DNA of 54,413 nucleotides from Oleispira sp963933055 (GCA_963933055.1 CAWVSY010000022.1:1-54413), one strand, 5' to 3'. Counted from the stretch's first letter, positions 27,855-37,494 are shown. Notes: generated from the sequence alone by a model not told the origin. Made by a program: numbers and translations.

Positions 27855-28943
27855 CTAATCTTGCGAACCTAGCGACGTTAGCTGCTCAGTCTGATGCTCA
27901 GAGATTAACGGTTTCAGCACCGCACCCAAATCACCTGACATCACTTCATCTAACTTATACAAAGTAAGGTTGATTCTATGATCAGTTACTCGACCTTGTG
28001 GATAGTTATAAGTACGAATTCGCTCAGAGCGATCGCCACTTCCTACTAAACTTTTACGCTCGGCTGCTTGCTCTGCTTGCTGTTTTTGTAAAACAGCATC
28101 ATTGATTCGACTCGCAAGAACCGTCATCGCTTTCGCGCGGTTCTTATGCTGAGAACGCTCATCCTGACACTCAACTACAAACCCTGTTGGTAAGTGAGTT
28201 AAGCGAATCGCGGAATCGGTTTTGTTTACGTGCTGACCACCCGAACCCGACGCTCGGAAAGTATCAACGCGTAAATCTGCTTTTTTGATTTCAATCGCAT
28301 CTTCGCCTTCAACTTCAGGCATAACAACAACCGTACAAGCCGAGGTATGTACACGGCCTTGAGATTCTGTTTCTGGAACACGCTGTACACGGTGAGCACC
28401 GGATTCGAATTTCAGTTGAGAATAAACATCCGTGCCTGAAATACGCGCGATGATTTCTTTATAACCACCATGGTCACCCGGGTTAGTACTCAATATTTCA
28501 ACACGAAAGCCTTGGGTTTCAGCATAACGAGAGTACATACGATATAAGTCACCCGAGAAAATCGCCGCCTCATCACCACCAGTACCGGCACGAACTTCTA
28601 AAATTACGTTTCGGCTATCGTTTGGATCTTTTGGCAATAGAAGAATTTGTAATTCGTCTTCTAAGCGCTCAAGAGTTGCTTTGGCTGACTTAAATTCTTC
28701 TTGACCCATTTCACGCATTTCAGGATCTTCATCTTTTAAAAGCACTTCTGCTTCAGACAAATCATCTTGTGCTTGAGTGAAAGCCTCATAAGCCTGAACT
28801 ACTGGCTCAAGTTCAGCGTATTCTTTCGATAAAGTTCGAAATTTATCTTGGTTAGAGATAATTTCATTATCCCCAAGCAAGTGACCGATTTCTTCGTATC
28901 GTTCACTGAGGTGTTGCAACTTATGTACTAATGATTGTTTCAT
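27855..28943 (-). CDS. prfA: Peptide chain release factor 1
   Basis: 362 residues. The GGQ motif that triggers peptide release is at 235-237 (SGSGGQHVNKT). The codon-recognition PxT motif is PET at 190-192 (VPETESQG), the RF1 form rather than the SPF of RF2, so it reads UAA and UAG. Domain 1 is complete. Its ATG overlaps the hemA stop by four bases (ATGA), implying translational coupling. The methyltransferase prmC that commonly follows is not next in this window; rmuC is. Confidence 0.97.
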   Translation of the reverse strand: MKQSLVHKLQHLSERYEEIGHLLGDNEIISNQDKFRTLSKEYAELEPVVQAYEAFTQAQDDLSEAEVLLKDEDPEMREMGQEEFKSAKATLERLEDELQILLLPKDPNDSRNVILEVRAGTGGDEAAIFSGDLYRMYSRYAETQGFRVEILSTNPGDHGGYKEIIARISGTDVYSQLKFESGAHRVQRVPETESQGRVHTSACTVVVMPEVEGEDAIEIKKADLRVDTFRASGSGGQHVNKTDSAIRLTHLPTGFVVECQDERSQHKNRAKAMTVLASRINDAVLQKQQAEQAAERKSLVGSGDRSERIRTYNYPQGRVTDHRINLTLYKLDEVMSGDLGAVLKPLISEHQTEQLTSLGSQD

Positions 28944-30271
28944 TTTGCTTTTTTCTTCTCTTGTGTCTCAGTCTCATTAGTATCGGTTTCTTCACTACTT
29001 GAGAGTTGAAATAGTTCTTGTACCCAATCCATCACTTCAAGCTGGCCTTCGGCCCCGGCTTGACGCATTTGCTTAGTCGGAGTGTGCAATATTTTATTGG
29101 TATAAGTATGGGCAAACTGTTGCAGTACTTTAGCCGGATCATCGCCATTGGCTAACTGTTTTCGAGCCTTGGTCAAACACTCATCACGCAATGACTCAAC
29201 ATGCCCACGCAATGACGTTACCGTTGAAACAACGTCGAGTGAACGCAATTCTCGCATAAAACGCTCAACACCCGAAACAATCAATTGTTCCGCTTGCTTA
29301 GCCGCATCCTGACGAGACTTAACATTTTCTTCGATGATGTCTTTTAAATCATCAACCGTATAAAGGAAGACGTCATTTAAATCACCAACTTCTTCTTCGA
29401 TATCTCGAGGAACCGCAATATCCACCATGAAGATCGGTGAGTGGCGGCGTTTTTTAAGCGCTCGCTCTACCGTGCCTTTACCCAAAATAGGTAATGGGCT
29501 TGCCGTAGAAGAGATTACGATGTCAGCTCGAGGAAGCTCTTGAGCAATATCTTCTAACAAAACAGCTTCCGCATGAAATTGCTCGGCCAATTTTTGCGCG
29601 CGTGCCAGTGTGCGGTTAGCAACAATTATTTGCTTTATGCCTGCATCTTTTAAATGCTTTGCGACAAGGTCAATGGTTTCACCTGCACCAATTAAGAGTG
29701 CTGTACTTTTACTGAAATCAGAAAAAATATGCTTCGCCATACTCACCGCAGCAAAAGCCACAGAAACGGGGTTCTGACCAATCGCCGTATTGGTTCTAAC
29801 ATCTTTGGCGACCGTGAAGGTTTGGCGGAATAATCGCCCAAGATTACTGCCTGTTGTGCCCGCCTGCTGAGAAACAGCAAAAGCAGATTTAAACTGGCCT
29901 AAAATTTGAGGCTCACCCAAAACTAAAGAATCCAAGCCACTGGCTACCCGCATCATGTGCTGTACAGCATCATTATCATGATGGGTATACGATGATTCTC
30001 GTAAAACTTGCTCATTAATATTGTGATGTGCGCTCAACCAAGAAAGGATCGCTAGCCCAGCTTGTGCGCCGGCATCTTCACCATCATCTTTATAAGAACA
30101 ATAAATTTCGGTACGGTTGCAGGTTGATAATATTGATACTTCCGTGACAGGCGCCAGAGATTGCAACACCTGCTGAAGAACGTCCGGCATGGTTGCTGGA
30201 TCAAACGAAACTTTCTCACGCACCGCCACAGGGGCTGTTTTGTGATTAATGCCAAGTGCTAAGATACCCAT
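28940..30271 (-). CDS. hemA: Glutamyl-tRNA reductase
   Basis: 443 residues. The catalytic Cys51 lies in LSTCNRTEIYC; LVLGEPQILGQFK, the NADPH domain with TALLIGAGETIDLVAKHL, and the C-terminal dimerisation helix are all present. It reduces Glu-tRNA to glutamate-1-semialdehyde, the first step of C5 haem synthesis. The N-terminus MGILALGINHKTAP fits the family start. It is divergent from the TPR lipoprotein-lolB-ispE operon, a layout shared with Pseudomonas. The acidic/polar tail (SSEETDTNETETQEKKKAK) is longer than usual. Confidence 0.97.
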   Translation of the reverse strand: MGILALGINHKTAPVAVREKVSFDPATMPDVLQQVLQSLAPVTEVSILSTCNRTEIYCSYKDDGEDAGAQAGLAILSWLSAHHNINEQVLRESSYTHHDNDAVQHMMRVASGLDSLVLGEPQILGQFKSAFAVSQQAGTTGSNLGRLFRQTFTVAKDVRTNTAIGQNPVSVAFAAVSMAKHIFSDFSKSTALLIGAGETIDLVAKHLKDAGIKQIIVANRTLARAQKLAEQFHAEAVLLEDIAQELPRADIVISSTASPLPILGKGTVERALKKRRHSPIFMVDIAVPRDIEEEVGDLNDVFLYTVDDLKDIIEENVKSRQDAAKQAEQLIVSGVERFMRELRSLDVVSTVTSLRGHVESLRDECLTKARKQLANGDDPAKVLQQFAHTYTNKILHTPTKQMRQAGAEGQLEVMDWVQELFQLSSSEETDTNETETQEKKKAK

Positions 30272-30414
30272 TTGAAACTAAACGTGACCTTAAATAGATG
30301 ATGCAATATTAATAATGCGGTTCTGTAAGGGCGACAGTATAACGGGAAATAATGATGAAATCTTTTCCACTTTGCATTGTCTATCATTATTTAGCCCATA
30401 ATAAAGACATAGCC

Positions 30415-30444
30415 CTGACTTTTAGTTAACTTTCAGCGTATGCT
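30415..30444 (+). promoter_or_regulatory. Possible sigma-70 promoter for the TPR-lolB-ispE operon
   Basis: CTGACT (30415-30420) and TATGCT (30439-30444) with an 18-base spacer, each matching the consensus at four of six positions, lie 24 bases before the operon's first ATG. Confidence 0.4.
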
Positions 30445-30467
30445 ACTGACAGAATAGATGGATAAAG

Positions 30468-32228
30468 ATGGATATGCTCGTACGTATTTTTAGTTTATTA
30501 ATTGCCAGCAGCTTAATAACAGCCTGCTCAATGCTCCCCGCCAAGCCGTCTGATGATACGACGGAGGTTGATGAGCATTCAGATCGTCACATCAGCGATA
30601 ACAGTCAGGTACCGGCCGTCCTTTATGACCGTCCATTCGCTGCTCCGACCCTGTATTCGTTATTAGTCGCAGAAGTGGCTGGTCAGCGTCAGCAGTTTGA
30701 TATTTCCCTAGTAAACTATTTAGATCAAGCCGAAAAAACACAAGATCCAGGCATTGCCGAGCGTGCGACGCACATTGCGCAATACATGGGCGTTAATAAC
30801 TATACCCTGCGTGCCGCCGAGATTTGGGTAAAAAATGCCCCCGATGAAGCGCAAGCTCACCAAGTATTAGCGCAAGCACTGGTCGTAAAAGGGGATTTTG
30901 AAAACGCGCTAAAACATTTGGAAATCGTATTTGATCTTGCAGGCGCCAGCCAGTTTGATTATTTAGCCTTAAATGCTGAAGCATTAAACCCCGAAGACAA
31001 GATCGCGTTATTACAACAAATCGAGCAATTAACGAAGAAACATGCCGACTATCCGCAATTATGGATGGCGCAAGGCACACTTTTATTGCAATTAGCAAAC
31101 GATGAAGACGCCTTATTAAGCTTTGAAAAAGCCTTGTCATTACGTCCCGACTATACCGCAGCGGCCATCAGTAAAGCGCGCGCTTTGCACAATATTGGCA
31201 AAACGGAAGAGGCACTGGCACTACTTGATAACCTTCATAGCGACATGCCAAAACATAAAGGCATTGGCATATTACGCGCCCGTATATTGATTGAACTAAC
31301 GCGTTATAGCGAAGCACGTGCCGCTTTTGGCTACTTGCATCAGCATTTTCCTGACGATCAATCCATTCGTTTATCGCTAGGATTACTCAATATCGAACTG
31401 CAAGAATACGACGAAGCGATCGCAATACTGATGCCGCTCACACTCTCTCGCCCTATGGCGAACGAGGCGTATTTCTACTTAGCACGCATCGCTGAAATTC
31501 AACAAGACTATCCTCGAGCATTGCGCAATTTGGGCCAGGTTCAACAAGGCCGCCACTTTCTGCCTGCACAACTACAGACATTGCGTATTTTATTGCAGCA
31601 AGAAGGCATCCATGCTGCTAGAGATTATTTAAGCCGAAGCCGCAGTCAGCACCCTAATTTCAATACCGAATTAGTGCAATTTGAAATTGAATTGCTCATC
31701 GAAGACAAAGATATTGAAGAAGCGTACAGCGTCGCCAACTTAGCGCTAAACGAAGAGCCCGATAATATCGACTTTTTATACAGCCGTGGCTTACTCGCAC
31801 AAAGACTGGATAACTTAGAACAACTAGAAGTGGACTTGCGAAGAATTATTCAACTTGAACCCGATAACGCCGAAGCAATGAATGCACTAGGCTATACCTT
31901 AGCGGACAAAACGGACCGACTCGAAGAAGCCAGAGCCTTGGTTGAACAAGCCAACCAGCTGTCGCCAAACAACCCCGCGATTATAGACAGCTTAGGCTGG
32001 ATTCATTACCGCTTAGGTGATCTTAATAAAGCATTAAAGTTATTACAAACCGCCTATAACGATTTCCCAGATCACGAAGTTGCTGCGCATTTAGGTGAAG
32101 TATTATGGCAATTAAAAAGAAATGATGAAGCACAAGAAATTTGGCAAGAAGGACTAGAAAACAATCCTGAAAGCCCTGTCATTAAAGAAACTCAACAACG
32201 ACTCAAAATAGACACATCAGCACCATGA
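30468..32228 (+). CDS. TPR-repeat lipoprotein
   Basis: 586 residues with signal peptide and lipobox ITAC (Cys20). The rest is tetratricopeptide-type helical repeats, clearest at ALLSFEKALSLRPDYTAA, ALNEEPDNIDFLYSRGLLAQ and ALVEQANQLSPNNPAIID. It ends with a LGEVLWQLKRNDEAQEIWQ repeat. It is likely an outer-membrane lipoprotein scaffold; the same gene stands before lolB in Pseudomonas and relatives, but its role is not well defined. An in-frame ATG lies two codons in. Its stop overlaps the lolB start (ATGA), coupling the two. Confidence 0.88.
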   Translation: MDMLVRIFSLLIASSLITACSMLPAKPSDDTTEVDEHSDRHISDNSQVPAVLYDRPFAAPTLYSLLVAEVAGQRQQFDISLVNYLDQAEKTQDPGIAERATHIAQYMGVNNYTLRAAEIWVKNAPDEAQAHQVLAQALVVKGDFENALKHLEIVFDLAGASQFDYLALNAEALNPEDKIALLQQIEQLTKKHADYPQLWMAQGTLLLQLANDEDALLSFEKALSLRPDYTAAAISKARALHNIGKTEEALALLDNLHSDMPKHKGIGILRARILIELTRYSEARAAFGYLHQHFPDDQSIRLSLGLLNIELQEYDEAIAILMPLTLSRPMANEAYFYLARIAEIQQDYPRALRNLGQVQQGRHFLPAQLQTLRILLQQEGIHAARDYLSRSRSQHPNFNTELVQFEIELLIEDKDIEEAYSVANLALNEEPDNIDFLYSRGLLAQRLDNLEQLEVDLRRIIQLEPDNAEAMNALGYTLADKTDRLEEARALVEQANQLSPNNPAIIDSLGWIHYRLGDLNKALKLLQTAYNDFPDHEVAAHLGEVLWQLKRNDEAQEIWQEGLENNPESPVIKETQQRLKIDTSAP

Positions 32229-32809
32229 AGACTTCTTTTATAATACTCATGCTCGCACTAGGCATGAGTTTACAAGGCTGCAGCCTATTTAGCCTGCAAC
32301 AAAATAGCTCAGAATTAAACATTCAACTCGATCAAATTCAGTCTTGGCAAGTCCGCGGCAAACTCTCTGTTGTTAGCAAGCAAGAAGCCGCGACGGGGTA
32401 TTTAACTTGGATTCAAGATAATGATGAATACGATTTATTTTTATCTGGCCCATTCGGCCAAGGTTCAAGCCACCTGATTGGCAACAATCAATATGCAAGC
32501 TTATCAATTGGCGGTGAAGAGCCTGTTATTGCTGAGTCTGCAGAACAACTGATGTATCAGCAACTTGGTTGGCAGTTTCCAGTATTGGATATTCGCTACT
32601 GGGTTAAAGGACAAGCCAGCCCGCACTCCAAGGCAGAAATCAGTAAAAATGATATGGGATTGTTAGAGGACTTAATGCAACATGGCTGGCAAGTTAATTT
32701 CTCCCGCTATCAGCGCCAAGGCGACGTATGGCTTCCTAGTCGCATAAAAATCAGTGGCCACCAACTAAAATTTACCTTCGTCATAAAAGAGTGGACATTC
32801 AGTGGATAA
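32225..32809 (+). CDS. lolB: Outer-membrane lipoprotein insertion factor LolB
   Basis: 194 residues with lipobox LQGC (Cys19). The mature start WQVRGKLSVVSKQEAATGYLTW and the mid-sequence LFLSGPFGQGSSHL and RYWVKGQ are LolB-typical. LolB accepts lipoproteins from LolA and places them in the outer membrane; it is itself a lipoprotein. The gene overlaps the TPR gene by four bases and ispE by eight, so the three are one transcript. Confidence 0.95.
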   Translation: MKTSFIILMLALGMSLQGCSLFSLQQNSSELNIQLDQIQSWQVRGKLSVVSKQEAATGYLTWIQDNDEYDLFLSGPFGQGSSHLIGNNQYASLSIGGEEPVIAESAEQLMYQQLGWQFPVLDIRYWVKGQASPHSKAEISKNDMGLLEDLMQHGWQVNFSRYQRQGDVWLPSRIKISGHQLKFTFVIKEWTFSG

Positions 32810-33692
32810 GAACACCTCATCCTCCGCTTGGTTAACAGTACCCGCCCCCGCAAAACTTAATCTGATGCTGCACATCACTGGTCAGCGCACTGATGGTTAT
32901 CACGAACTGCAAACCATTTTTCAGTTTTTAGATTATGGTGATCAGCTCAGCTTCCAAGTACGCCACGATAATGAACTGACTCTAACTCCAGAAATTGCTG
33001 GGGTTAACTTTGAAGATAACTTAATTATCAAAGCAGCCCGCAGCCTGCAAAATCATCCGCGTGCGCTCAATAAATCTTGTGGCGCAAACATAGAGCTCAA
33101 AAAAATCTTACCCATGGGCGGTGGTTTAGGCGGCGGAAGTTCTGATGCCGCCACGACGATGCTTGCTTTAAATACATTGTGGCAACTCGAGTTAACACTC
33201 GATGAATTAGCAGACCTAGGCGTAATACTCGGTGCAGATATTCCTGTGTTCATTAAAGGCCAAGCTTGCTGGGCTGAAGGCGTAGGAGAAAAAATGACCC
33301 CCCTGCCCGATTTAGCCGAAAACTGGTTCTTAGTCGCCTGTCCAAATGCTCATTCAAATACAAAAGAAATTTTTTCGCACAAAGAGTTGACAAGGGATAG
33401 TGAGATCATTAATATGCGCCACGCACTTGAGGGACAAGCAGCAAACGAAGGTCGTAATGACTGTCAGTTAGTTGCCTCGAAACTCAACCCTGAAATTGGT
33501 AAGACATTGAATTTGCTAAACAAATTTGGTTCTGCTAAGATGACTGGGACTGGAGCTTGTGTTTTCTTAAGCGTAGCTTCAGAGAATAAAGCAACGCAAG
33601 TTGCAAGTAAGCTTCCGGCTGAATTAAATGCATTTATTGCGAAAGGTACTAACCTTTCTTCTGCACATAAGGTATTATTCGGCTCCGTTTGA
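32802..33692 (+). CDS. ispE: 4-diphosphocytidyl-2-C-methyl-D-erythritol kinase
   Basis: 296 residues. The GHMP kinase ATP motif PMGGGLGGGSSDAATTM is at about 105-120; PAPAKLNLMLHITGQRTDGY opens the chain, with Lys18 as a substrate-contacting residue, and AKMTGTGACVFLS is the third motif. It phosphorylates CDP-ME in the MEP isoprenoid pathway. It starts inside the end of lolB and is followed 20 bases later by tRNA-Gln. Confidence 0.95.
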   Translation: MDKNTSSSAWLTVPAPAKLNLMLHITGQRTDGYHELQTIFQFLDYGDQLSFQVRHDNELTLTPEIAGVNFEDNLIIKAARSLQNHPRALNKSCGANIELKKILPMGGGLGGGSSDAATTMLALNTLWQLELTLDELADLGVILGADIPVFIKGQACWAEGVGEKMTPLPDLAENWFLVACPNAHSNTKEIFSHKELTRDSEIINMRHALEGQAANEGRNDCQLVASKLNPEIGKTLNLLNKFGSAKMTGTGACVFLSVASENKATQVASKLPAELNAFIAKGTNLSSAHKVLFGSV

Positions 33693-33712
33693 AAAAACGG
33701 TTTTAAAAAAGT

Positions 33713-33787
33713 TGGGGTGTCGCCAAGCGGTAAGGCAACGGGTTTTGATCCCGTCATGCGCAGGTTCAAATCCTGCCACCTCAGCCA
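33713..33787 (+). tRNA. tRNA-Gln (anticodon TTG)
   Basis: 75 bases including the encoded CCA. The acceptor pairs TGGGGTG with CACCTCA, the anticodon arm is ACGGG-TTTTGAT-CCCGT giving TTG, and the T arm is GCAGG-TTCAAAT-CCTGC. It lies between ispE and prs, the same place as in Pseudomonas. Confidence 0.96.
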
Positions 33788-33832
33788 ACTTCTTTCTTAT
33801 CCATTATTGAAAAAATCTAAAGGTGACCCATA

Positions 33833-34774
33833 GTGTCCAAACTGATGGTATTTACCGGCAACGCCAATCCTAAATTAGCCAAGCTAGTCGTTGAACGTTT
33901 AGATATTCCACTGGGCGAAATGTCCGTAGGTAAATTCAGTGATGGTGAAATCACCGTTGAAATCGATGAGAACGTGCGTGGTAAAGACGTTTTTATTATT
34001 CAGCCAACCTGTACCCCAACTAACGATAACTTGATGGAACTTCTGCTAATGGCAGATGGTTTACGTCGTGCTTCTGCAGCTCGTATCACCGCTGTTGTTC
34101 CTTATTTCGGCTATGCACGCCAAGATCGTCGTCCTCGTAGTGCTCGTGTGCCAATTAGTGCCCGCGCAGTTGCTGACATGATGGTAGGTTCAGGTATCGA
34201 TCGCGTACTAACGGTTGATTTACACGCCGACCAAATCCAGGGCTTCTTTAGTGTCCCTGTTGATAACGTATACGGTTCTCCCATTTTATTAGATGACATT
34301 GCTCGTCAGAAATACGAAGATTTAATCGTTGTTTCTCCAGACGTTGGTGGTGTTGTTCGCGCACGTGCTATCGCTAAACAGTTAAATGTTGATCTAGCGA
34401 TTATTGATAAGCGTCGCCCAGAAGCCAACGTTGCCGAAATCATGAACATTATCGGTGATGTTGAAGGTCGCACCTGTGTCTTAGTCGATGACATGGTCGA
34501 TACTGCGGGCACTTTATGCCACGCAGCTACTGCATTAAAAGAACGTGGTGCTAAAAGCGTTGTTGCTTATTGTACTCACCCTGTTCTATCTGGCCCAGCC
34601 ATTGATCGTTTGAAAGCTTCTGCTCTTGATGAGTTAGTAGTAACCGATACGATTCCATTGTCTGCTGCCGCACAAAAATCTGGCCGTGTTCGTCAATTGA
34701 CAATCGCTGGTCTATTAGCTGAATCAATTCGCCGTGTTAACAACGAAGAATCAATCAGTGCTATGTTTCGCTAA
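33833..34774 (+). CDS. prs: Ribose-phosphate pyrophosphokinase
   Basis: 313 residues from a GTG start with AAAGGTGA upstream; no ATG gives a complete N-terminus. Motifs are PYFGYARQDRR, VLTVDLHADQIQGFF and the PRPP loop VLVDDMVDTAGTL. It makes PRPP from ribose 5-phosphate and ATP for nucleotide, His and Trp synthesis. It stands 45 bases after tRNA-Gln and may share its transcript. Confidence 0.97.
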   Translation: MSKLMVFTGNANPKLAKLVVERLDIPLGEMSVGKFSDGEITVEIDENVRGKDVFIIQPTCTPTNDNLMELLLMADGLRRASAARITAVVPYFGYARQDRRPRSARVPISARAVADMMVGSGIDRVLTVDLHADQIQGFFSVPVDNVYGSPILLDDIARQKYEDLIVVSPDVGGVVRARAIAKQLNVDLAIIDKRRPEANVAEIMNIIGDVEGRTCVLVDDMVDTAGTLCHAATALKERGAKSVVAYCTHPVLSGPAIDRLKASALDELVVTDTIPLSAAAQKSGRVRQLTIAGLLAESIRRVNNEESISAMFR

Positions 34775-34811
34775 ACCATGGTTTAGATAAGAAACAAAAA
34801 TAGTTTCACGT

Positions 34812-34880
34812 TAGGGGTTTGGTCGCAAAACCTCTAGCAAACAAGAGAACCTCAGATGCTTTTTGCATTTGGGGTTTTCT
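34812..34880 (+). promoter_or_regulatory. Two hairpins in the prs-rplY spacer, possible rplY leader
   Basis: Hairpin 1 pairs TAGGGGTTT (34812-34820) with AAACCTCTA (34828-34836). Hairpin 2 pairs AGAACCTCAGATGC (34846-34859) with GCATTTGGGGTTTTCT (34865-34880) around TTTTT. Neither has the trailing T run of a terminator. L25 autoregulation through its own leader is reported in E. coli; a role here is inference. Confidence 0.4.
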
Positions 34881-34957
34881 GCACTTAGTCACTGCATAGT
34901 TTTTAGACAATCTAATTACAAGTCAGTGGCTTTATTTATAGAGAAAGGTAGACACTT

Positions 34958-35593
34958 ATGTCAGATTTAACATTGAACGCAGAACTTCGCGAAGTAGTAG
35001 GGAAAGGTGCGAGCCGCCGCCTACGTCGTTTAGAAGGTCTAGTTCCAGCAATCATCTATGGCGGAAAAACTGGCGGCAACGCTCGTAAGCCAAGCAACAT
35101 CACGTTGAAAGAAAATGAGTTGAAGAAAGCTTTAGAAAACGAAGCTTACTACAGCAGCATCATCACTTTGAACATTGGTGATAAGACTGAGCAAGTTGTA
35201 TTGAAAGATATGCAGCGTCACCCTGCTCGTGAACACGTTATGCACGCTGATTTCTTGCGCGTGAGCAAGTCTACAATCATCAAGCAGCACCTTCCAATTC
35301 ACTTCATCAATGAAGATATCTGTCCTGCTGTTAAGACTGGCGGCGCTAAGATCAATCACCAGATGACTAGCATCGACATTATCTGTGCAGCGGGCGATCT
35401 TCCTGAGTTCATCGAAATCGATCTTGCTGAAACAGTTGCGGGCGAAGTGATTCACTTGTCAGACATTAAATTCCCTAAAGGCGTTCAGTCTTTAGCATTG
35501 TCTCACGGCGAAGATCACGATACGGCTGTTGTTTCTTTGTTTACTCCTAAGGGCGTAGCTGAAGAAGAAGCTGGCGAAGAAGCTGGTGAGTAA
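34958..35593 (+). CDS. rplY: 50S ribosomal protein L25 (long TL5/CTC form)
   Basis: 211 residues: an N-terminal 5S-rRNA-binding L25 domain (about 1-95, GASRRLRRLEGLVPAIIYGG and QRHPAREHVMHADFLRV) and a C-terminal beta domain (about 100-195), ending in an acidic tail (EEEAGEEAGE). This is the general-stress CTC/TL5 layout rather than the short 94-residue E. coli protein. GAGAAAGG stands ahead of the ATG. Strong terminator downstream. Confidence 0.95.
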   Translation: MSDLTLNAELREVVGKGASRRLRRLEGLVPAIIYGGKTGGNARKPSNITLKENELKKALENEAYYSSIITLNIGDKTEQVVLKDMQRHPAREHVMHADFLRVSKSTIIKQHLPIHFINEDICPAVKTGGAKINHQMTSIDIICAAGDLPEFIEIDLAETVAGEVIHLSDIKFPKGVQSLALSHGEDHDTAVVSLFTPKGVAEEEAGEEAGE

Positions 35594-35645
35594 TCTTTTT
35601 TCTCTGGCGCTTAGCCACTAGGCGATAGCTCAAGAGAAAACAGCA

Positions 35646-35673
35646 AAAAGGGCTCATTTATGAGCCCTTTTTT
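35646..35673 (+). terminator. Rho-independent terminator of rplY
   Basis: GGGCTCA (35650-35656), loop TTTA, TGAGCCC (35661-35667), preceded by A residues and followed by six T residues. Confidence 0.93.
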
Positions 35674-35753
35674 GTATCACTTTATTGGTATTTTAAAAAT
35701 GCTAATATTTGATAAGTAAGATTCAATAGATATTAAAAGATAGACATAAAAAG

Positions 35754-36338
35754 ATGAGCAAAATTAAACTCATAGTCGGTTTAGGCAATCCTGGTTCTGA
35801 ATACGAAGCGACTCGCCATAATGCTGGTGCTTGGTTTATCGCAGAAATTGCCCGCGCCTATAATATTTCATTAAAAGCGGATAAAAAGTTTTTTGGCATC
35901 AGTGGTCAAGGCCGCATCGATGGCCAAGAAGTATGGTTATTATTTCCAACGACTTTTATGAATAAAAGTGGTCAGGCCGTACAAGCTTTAGCAAATTTTT
36001 ATAAAATTAATGCCGAAGAGATTTTAGTCGCCCACGATGAGTTAGACTTACCGTGCGGCGTAGCAAAATTGAAAAAAGGCGGTGGTCACGGTGGTCAAAA
36101 TGGCTTACGTGATATCATTGCTTGCTTAGGCAATAATAAAGACTTTCATCGTCTGCGCATTGGCATTGGCCACCCAGGGGATAAAAGCCGAGTGACTGGG
36201 CACGTATTAGGTCGCCCCAGCGCTCTTGAAAAAACACAAATGGACGCGACAATTGATGAAGCATGTCGTGTACTTCCCGATGCCATTAAAGGCGATTTGG
36301 GCAAAGCCATGAACAGACTTCACTCTTTTAAAGCTTAA
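35754..36338 (+). CDS. pth: Peptidyl-tRNA hydrolase
   Basis: 194 residues. The signature GLGNPGSEYEATRHNAG holds catalytic His22; FPTTFMNKSGQAV and VAHDELDLP (Asp95) complete the site, and GGHGGQNGLRDI follows. It frees tRNA from prematurely released peptidyl-tRNAs. ychF starts 41 bases later on the same strand, the usual pth-ychF pair. Confidence 0.97.
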   Translation: MSKIKLIVGLGNPGSEYEATRHNAGAWFIAEIARAYNISLKADKKFFGISGQGRIDGQEVWLLFPTTFMNKSGQAVQALANFYKINAEEILVAHDELDLPCGVAKLKKGGGHGGQNGLRDIIACLGNNKDFHRLRIGIGHPGDKSRVTGHVLGRPSALEKTQMDATIDEACRVLPDAIKGDLGKAMNRLHSFKA

Positions 36339-36379
36339 ACAGTTTTAAAGCATAGTTAATTTAAATATAGGACATCACG

Positions 36380-37471
36380 ATGGGTTTTAAATGTGGAATC
36401 GTTGGTCTACCCAACGTAGGTAAATCGACTCTTTTTAACGCTCTGACCAAAGCAGGAATTGGCGCAGAAAACTTTCCTTTCTGCACCATCGAGCCAAACT
36501 CAGGCATGGTTCCTATGCCAGATGCACGCCTTGATGCTTTAGCTGAAATTGTTAAGCCAGAGCGTGTACTTGCAACCACGATGGAATTCGTAGACATTGC
36601 AGGCCTTGTTGAAGGCGCGTCAAAAGGCGAAGGTTTAGGAAATCAATTCTTAGCCAACATCCGTGAAACTGATGCAATTGCTCACGTTGTACGCTGCTTT
36701 GAAGATGAGAACGTTATTCACGTAGCGAATAAAATCTCTCCTGCTGACGATGTTGATATCATTAATACTGAACTAATCTTGGCTGACCTTGAGTCTTGTG
36801 AAAAGCAATTGCAGCGCGTTACACGTGTTGCTAAAGGCGGCGCGAAAGATGCTGTACAGCAAAAAGGCTTATTAGAAAAATTGGTAGCTCATTTAAGCGA
36901 CGGTCTACCAGCTCGTACATTGGTTAAAGAAGATGGCGACTATGCCCTTTTCGATCAGTTCCACTTGATCACACTGAAGCCAGTAATGTACATCGCTAAC
37001 GTTAGCGAAGATGGTTTTGAAAACAACCCTCATCTTGATACCGTACGTGAAATCGCCGCATCTGATCATGCTGCGGTTGTTGCAGTATGCAACCAAATTG
37101 AAGCTGAAATTTCTGAACTAGATGACGATGAGAAGAAAGAATTCTTAGACGACATGGGTATGGAAGAAGCGGGTCTTGACCGTGTAATTCGTGCAGGTTA
37201 CGAGCTACTAGGTTTGCAAACTTACTTCACCGCAGGTGTTAAAGAAGTTCGTGCTTGGACCGTACCGGTAGGCGCAACCGCGCCAAATGGTGCTGGCGTT
37301 ATCCACACTGATTTCGAAAAAGGTTTCATTCGCGCCGAAGTTATTGCCTATGATGACTTCATCCAATACAAGGGTGAATCAGGCGCTAAAGACGCGGGTA
37401 AATGGCGCTTAGAAGGTAAAGAGTATTTGATTAAAGACGGCGACGTAATGCATTTCCGTTTTAACGTTTAA
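36380..37471 (+). CDS. ychF: Redox-regulated ATPase YchF
   Basis: 363 residues. P-loop GLPNVGKSTLFNALT, switch DIAGLVEGASKGEGLGNQFL and the altered G4 motif NVSE (in place of NKxD) explain the ATP preference of this Obg-family member. The C-terminal TGS-like domain runs from about 280. It associates with the ribosome and is linked to oxidative stress response. Operon partner of pth. Confidence 0.96.
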   Translation: MGFKCGIVGLPNVGKSTLFNALTKAGIGAENFPFCTIEPNSGMVPMPDARLDALAEIVKPERVLATTMEFVDIAGLVEGASKGEGLGNQFLANIRETDAIAHVVRCFEDENVIHVANKISPADDVDIINTELILADLESCEKQLQRVTRVAKGGAKDAVQQKGLLEKLVAHLSDGLPARTLVKEDGDYALFDQFHLITLKPVMYIANVSEDGFENNPHLDTVREIAASDHAAVVAVCNQIEAEISELDDDEKKEFLDDMGMEEAGLDRVIRAGYELLGLQTYFTAGVKEVRAWTVPVGATAPNGAGVIHTDFEKGFIRAEVIAYDDFIQYKGESGAKDAGKWRLEGKEYLIKDGDVMHFRFNV

Positions 37472-37494
37472 TCTTTTTTCTTGATTGAAAAGCC

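Noticed and set aside
30793..31140. ORF on the minus strand opposite the TPR gene
   Set aside because: Antisense shadow of a conserved coding region; residue use is Arg/Leu-heavy with no domain.
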